Source: Alphaproteobacteria bacterium (lineage in GTDB: Bacteria > Pseudomonadota > Alphaproteobacteria > Rs-D84). Taken from it: a stretch of 25,774 nt of DNA. Each line of letters begins with the position of its first letter. Within the stretch, counting starts at the first letter, position 1. A program made the translations under genes and the position numbers. This document shows positions 23,027 to 25,774 of the stretch, piece by piece. The stretch covers positions 1-25,774 of the forward strand of contig WSMU01000009.1 of the NCBI GenBank assembly GCA_013316395.1. Direction: 5' to 3'. The notes beneath the pieces were generated by a model, which searched no databases, was not told the DNA's origin, and saw only the letters and a program-made list of their open reading frames with translations.

Positions 23027-23033
23027 GGCAATT

Positions 23034-24059
23034 TTATTTGCCTTTTTTCCCGCGGCCGGGTCTGCGTGGTAATACAGGCATTTTTTGCTTAGCCTGCTCT
23101 ACCCAGCGCTGCATCTGAGCGCGCAGCCAGCGCTCGTATATAAAAAACAGACCGCCAACCCCAATCAAGGGCAGTACATAGTATATTATTCTGAAGGCCA
23201 ACAGGGCACCGAAAATATCGGCCTTGTCCACGGTATTGGGCAGTGCGACCAGGAAGATTGTCTCGAACACGCCAATCCCGCCCGGAACCTGGCTGAAAAC
23301 ACCCATGGTTTGGGCAATTACAAACAAGCCTATAAACACACCAAAGGGTATGTCAACAAACGGAATCAGACAGAAATACAGTACCAGGCCGGCCAAAACA
23401 CTGTCCGTCATGCCAAGCAGCATCTGGGTCGTCGCCATTTTCGTGCTGGGGACCTGGAACTTTATCTGACCTATCTTAACGCTCTTTTTACGAAAGATTA
23501 TGGTTACTGCAAAGTAAGACAAAACCGCCGCCAAACAGAACGCAAACAGCATATTTATTCCAAAACGCGCACCCGGTGCCGCCCCCAGAATATCATGCGG
23601 GATTAAGAAATAACCTATTACAACTATTGCGGCACAACCCAGAAAGTAGGTAAAACCCGATATAGTCAGCATTTTAACTATATCACCACCACGAATGCGC
23701 CAACGGGTATAAAGACGATATCTGATTGCACCGCCACTGACCACCGCATGACCGGCATTATTACTGATTGCAAAGCCCAGCATTCCGGCCAACATCCATT
23801 TCCACCAGGAAACCTTCTTGTTTTCACCGACATAGTTCAGCGCCAAATAATCATACAGCGCCAGCGCAAAATAACCCGCCAAACACGCCAAACATGCCGC
23901 CAGCAGATTTGGGAACGGAATGCTGACTATGGCGTGGAAAATATCACGCAGGCTATAGTTGCGCAGCTGCCAGTACAGCATGCCAACGGCCAATATAAAG
24001 AAAAAAATTCCGGAATAGCTTATTAGCTTTTTAAACAGTCGTTTGACTTTTATTGACAT
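23034..24059 (-). CDS. lysylphosphatidylglycerol synthase-type transmembrane protein (UPF0104/YbhN family)
   Basis: This 341-residue integral membrane protein has about eight hydrophobic helices and a basic C-terminal tail (PRRPGRGKKGK). NNAGHAVVSGGAIRYRLY near residues 95-112 and FSQVPGGIGVFETIF near 260-274 are the conserved motifs of the UPF0104 family, the flippase-like membrane part related to MprF but without its aminoacyl-transferase domain. Proposed roles include lipid translocation or envelope modification; the substrate is not known. The start is the ATG at 24059, with AAGGAT four bases upstream, rather than an in-frame codon at 24134 without a ribosome binding site. It is divergent from rph. 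Confidence 0.85.
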   Translation of the reverse strand: MSIKVKRLFKKLISYSGIFFFILAVGMLYWQLRNYSLRDIFHAIVSIPFPNLLAACLACLAGYFALALYDYLALNYVGENKKVSWWKWMLAGMLGFAISNNAGHAVVSGGAIRYRLYTRWRIRGGDIVKMLTISGFTYFLGCAAIVVIGYFLIPHDILGAAPGARFGINMLFAFCLAAVLSYFAVTIIFRKKSVKIGQIKFQVPSTKMATTQMLLGMTDSVLAGLVLYFCLIPFVDIPFGVFIGLFVIAQTMGVFSQVPGGIGVFETIFLVALPNTVDKADIFGALLAFRIIYYVLPLIGVGGLFFIYERWLRAQMQRWVEQAKQKMPVLPRRPGRGKKGK

Positions 24060-24080
24060 CTTTATCCTTCTGTGGGCATC

Positions 24081-24109
24081 AGGATAGCAACATGTATGGA
24101 AAAAATCAA
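24081..24109 (-). promoter_or_regulatory. promoter of UPF0104 membrane protein gene
   Basis: On the minus strand TTGATT (24104-24109), a 17-bp spacer and TATCCT (24081-24086), giving a leader of only about 15 nt. The -35 again continues into a T run (TTGATTTTTT). Confidence 0.55.
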
Positions 24110-24122
24110 ATCTTAAAAGTAA

Positions 24123-24150
24123 TTGCAATACCACCGGCCGGTGGTATTAT
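24123..24150 (+). promoter_or_regulatory. promoter of rph
   Basis: TTGCAA (24123-24128), a 16-bp spacer and TATTAT (24145-24150), with AAGGA and the ATG at 24178 downstream. The spacer is filled by a perfect palindrome (next entry). Confidence 0.65.
24127..24148. promoter_or_regulatory. perfect 22-bp palindrome in rph promoter, operator candidate
   Basis: The sequence is perfectly self-complementary about its centre, with inner part ACCACCGGCCGGTGGT. It lacks a loop and a T run, which argues against a terminator. It sits exactly between and partly over the -35 and -10 elements of rph, where a dimeric regulator could block or realign polymerase. Confidence 0.6.
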
Positions 24151-24177
24151 AGCGGTGATATATAAAAAGGAATAAAA

Positions 24178-24894
24178 ATGATGCGACCATCGATGCGCAA
24201 ATCCGACCAAATGCGTCCCGTTTCAATGGAAACAGGTATAAACAAATGGGCCGAGGGGTCCTGTCTTATAAAAATGGGTGGCACGCATGTTATGTGCACG
24301 GCATCGGTTGAACTGAACCAACCCCTGTGGAAGCGTCAGCAGAACAAGACCGGTGGTTGGGTTACGGCAGAATACTCTATGCTGCCACGTGCCAATGCCA
24401 CGCGCAAGGGTCACGAACAAATGCAAAAAGACCACCGCAGTGCGGAAATATCCCGCCTGATTGGCCGGGCACTGCGCAGTGTGGTTGACATGGAACTGCT
24501 GGGGCGGCATACAATCAATATTGACTGTGACGTGATTCAAGGTGACGGCGGAACACGCTGCGCGTCTATTACAGGGGGCTTTGTCGCAATGGCAATGGCG
24601 GTGCGCTGGCTGATGATGCGTGGGCGGATACATGAAAACCCCATCCGTGAACATGTCGCCGCAATCAGCGCGGGTTTGTGGAATAATGAACTGGTTCTGG
24701 ATTTGGATTATGATGAAGATTGTGTCGCGGAACTGGATTCAAATTTTGTTGTCGCAGACGGCGGTAAGTTTGTAGAGATTCAGGCAACCGGCGAACAGCA
24801 TCCGTTTACACGAGAACAGCTCGAAAGTCTGATGAATATGGCGGCAACCGGTTGCGCCCAGCTGATTGACTTGCAAAAGCAGGTTTTGGAATAA
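24178..24894 (+). CDS. rph: ribonuclease PH
   Basis: RNase PH (238 residues) is a phosphorolytic 3'-5' exoribonuclease that trims tRNA 3' ends. Family motifs appear in order: DQMRPVSME at the start, GGWVTAEYSMLPRANATRKG near 59-78, ISRLIGRALRSVVDMELLG near 91-109, the catalytic and phosphate-binding region IDCDVIQGDGGTRCASITGG at about 119-138, and VVADGGKFVEIQATGEQHPF near 193-212. AAGGA precedes the ATG at 24178; a second ATG follows directly. Only one base separates its stop from the end of the convergent M48 protease gene. Confidence 0.97.
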   Translation: MMRPSMRKSDQMRPVSMETGINKWAEGSCLIKMGGTHVMCTASVELNQPLWKRQQNKTGGWVTAEYSMLPRANATRKGHEQMQKDHRSAEISRLIGRALRSVVDMELLGRHTINIDCDVIQGDGGTRCASITGGFVAMAMAVRWLMMRGRIHENPIREHVAAISAGLWNNELVLDLDYDEDCVAELDSNFVVADGGKFVEIQATGEQHPFTREQLESLMNMAATGCAQLIDLQKQVLE

Positions 24895-24895
24895 A

Positions 24896-25774
24896 TTATT
24901 TTTTCCGAAGAATATCCCCGGACTTGATAAATTCCGGCGTATCATGCGGCAGTGATTTTTGCGCCTTCTTTGCATAACTGCGGGCTTTTTTATCATTTCC
25001 CATAAAACTATAATACTCGGCCAATGCCCAGTTGGCACGTGCATCACTGCCATAACCACGCGCCAGCGCCCAATATGTCAGTGCACCCGGCGACGTTAAA
25101 TTGGCACGCAGGCATAGTTCACGGGCACGCTCGTTATCACCGGGGGCCGCGCGCTCTGTCAATACCAGGGCCAGGGCCGTTTGAATCTGGGGTGCGTCGG
25201 GTACATGCCGCAGTGCACTTTCATAGGCAGCCACCGCCGCATCATAATCCCCGGCGGCAAATTCTATGTCACCTAATAGTTCGTAAAAATATCCGTTATC
25301 CGGCATACGCGAAGTCAGTTTTTTTACCCCTGCCGCCGCATCTTTGTATTTACCAAGGCGCATATCAGATATCGCGCGTGCATAAAGGGCCGCGCTCGAA
25401 TTATCAGACGCCGGATACAGCGCCTTGATTCGCGCAGGCGTGTCCAAATATCCGACCAGTTTTGCCCGAACCAGTTCATATTCATCCGCATATTTAGAAT
25501 TAGAAGACTGATATTTTCCCGGATGTGCGGCTATATATTCACGAACGTTTTTCAGACGCTCTGCCGTTAGGGGATGATTTACACGATTTGGGTTTATCTT
25601 TGCCTCGGCCGCGCCGGTGATATCACGCATTTGCTCAAAAACCTGGACGAATGCGGCGGGGTCCTGGTTTGCACGGCGCATTAAATCCAGCCCCAGATTA
25701 TCCGCCATACGTTCTTCGTCGCGCGAGAAAGACAGCATCCCCTGGGTTGCAACGCCCCCCGCCCCGGCCAAAAC
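24896..25774 (-). CDS. M48 family metalloprotease with TPR repeats, BepA-like (N-terminus beyond window)
   Basis: About 293 C-terminal residues are visible, and the reading frame is open to the right edge, so the start lies outside. SFSRDEERMADNLGLDLMRR contains the third zinc ligand of M48 proteases (Glu in E-x-x-A-D); the HEXXH motif must lie upstream of the window. Tetratricopeptide-like repeats follow, with SRMPDNGYFYELLGDIEFAA, YDAAVAAYESALRHVPDAPQ and later helices rich in alanine and tyrosine. The layout matches BepA/YfgC, a periplasmic protease-chaperone that assists BAM and LptD assembly. The protein ends in SGDILRKK. Confidence 0.9.
   Translation of the reverse strand, partial: VLAGAGGVATQGMLSFSRDEERMADNLGLDLMRRANQDPAAFVQVFEQMRDITGAAEAKINPNRVNHPLTAERLKNVREYIAAHPGKYQSSNSKYADEYELVRAKLVGYLDTPARIKALYPASDNSSAALYARAISDMRLGKYKDAAAGVKKLTSRMPDNGYFYELLGDIEFAAGDYDAAVAAYESALRHVPDAPQIQTALALVLTERAAPGDNERARELCLRANLTSPGALTYWALARGYGSDARANWALAEYYSFMGNDKKARSYAKKAQKSLPHDTPEFIKSGDILRKK

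Noticed and set aside
1..25774. CRISPR array, rRNA genes, insertion sequences or replication origin
   Set aside because: I scanned for regularly spaced direct repeats, rRNA-like sequence and transposase-like proteins and saw none.

Overview
The window looks like chromosomal DNA of a Gram-negative alphaproteobacterium, probably an uncultured host-associated lineage. The evidence is the run frr-uppS-cdsA-rseP-bamA, an RNase E/G with an acidic insertion in its S1 region, RNase PH, YraN, a BepA-like M48/TPR protease, and VirB8-like proteins of the kind spread through Rickettsiales-like and gut alphaproteobacteria. Promoters resemble the sigma-70 consensus (TTGACA/TATAAT) and most genes have AAGGAG-like ribosome binding sites. 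The lineage is an inference; no rRNA is present.

Positions 1-8564 form a surface-glycan locus made of two divergent operons. The left operon (minus strand, 4762 down to beyond position 1) has a GT2 glycosyltransferase, a HAD-superfamily protein of the COG5610 type, and two more GT2 enzymes, the last cut by the window edge. The right operon (plus strand, 5103-8564) has GT2, GT8 and GT4 enzymes. The 340-bp gap between them holds two perfect 22-bp inverted repeats around a 63-bp segment with promoter-like sequences. Each repeat has the arm-core-arm form of a tyrosine-recombinase site, so this is a candidate invertible promoter. Six of the seven proteins end in a short hydrophobic/basic tail (L-F-G-x-x-P-x-L-K-I-K-like), often repeated two or three times.

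Positions 8561-13160 hold accessory and envelope genes: an orphan Mtd-N-type tail-fibre-like gene, a self-contained 49-residue lipoprotein cassette, yraN, a secreted protein of unknown function, two tandem VirB8-like proteins with a small VirB7-like lipoprotein in front, and a divergent alpha/beta-hydrolase.

Positions 13167-18546 are the conserved envelope-biogenesis operon frr-uppS-cdsA-rseP-bamA (minus strand). Divergent from it are tRNA-Ala(GGC) and tRNA-His(GTG), followed by a stretch of tRNA debris.

Positions 19030-20852 hold an EcoRI-type adenine methyltransferase and, downstream, an exported PLD (Nuc-like) nuclease with an N-terminal domain that may be B3/EcoRII-N-like. Positions 21027-25774 hold housekeeping RNA-metabolism and envelope genes: RNase E/G, a YbhN/UPF0104-type membrane protein, RNase PH, and the C-terminal part of an M48 protease. 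The tail-fibre-like gene and the methyltransferase gene share an unusual upstream layout: terminator, near-identical promoter, two tandem terminator-like hairpins, then the gene.
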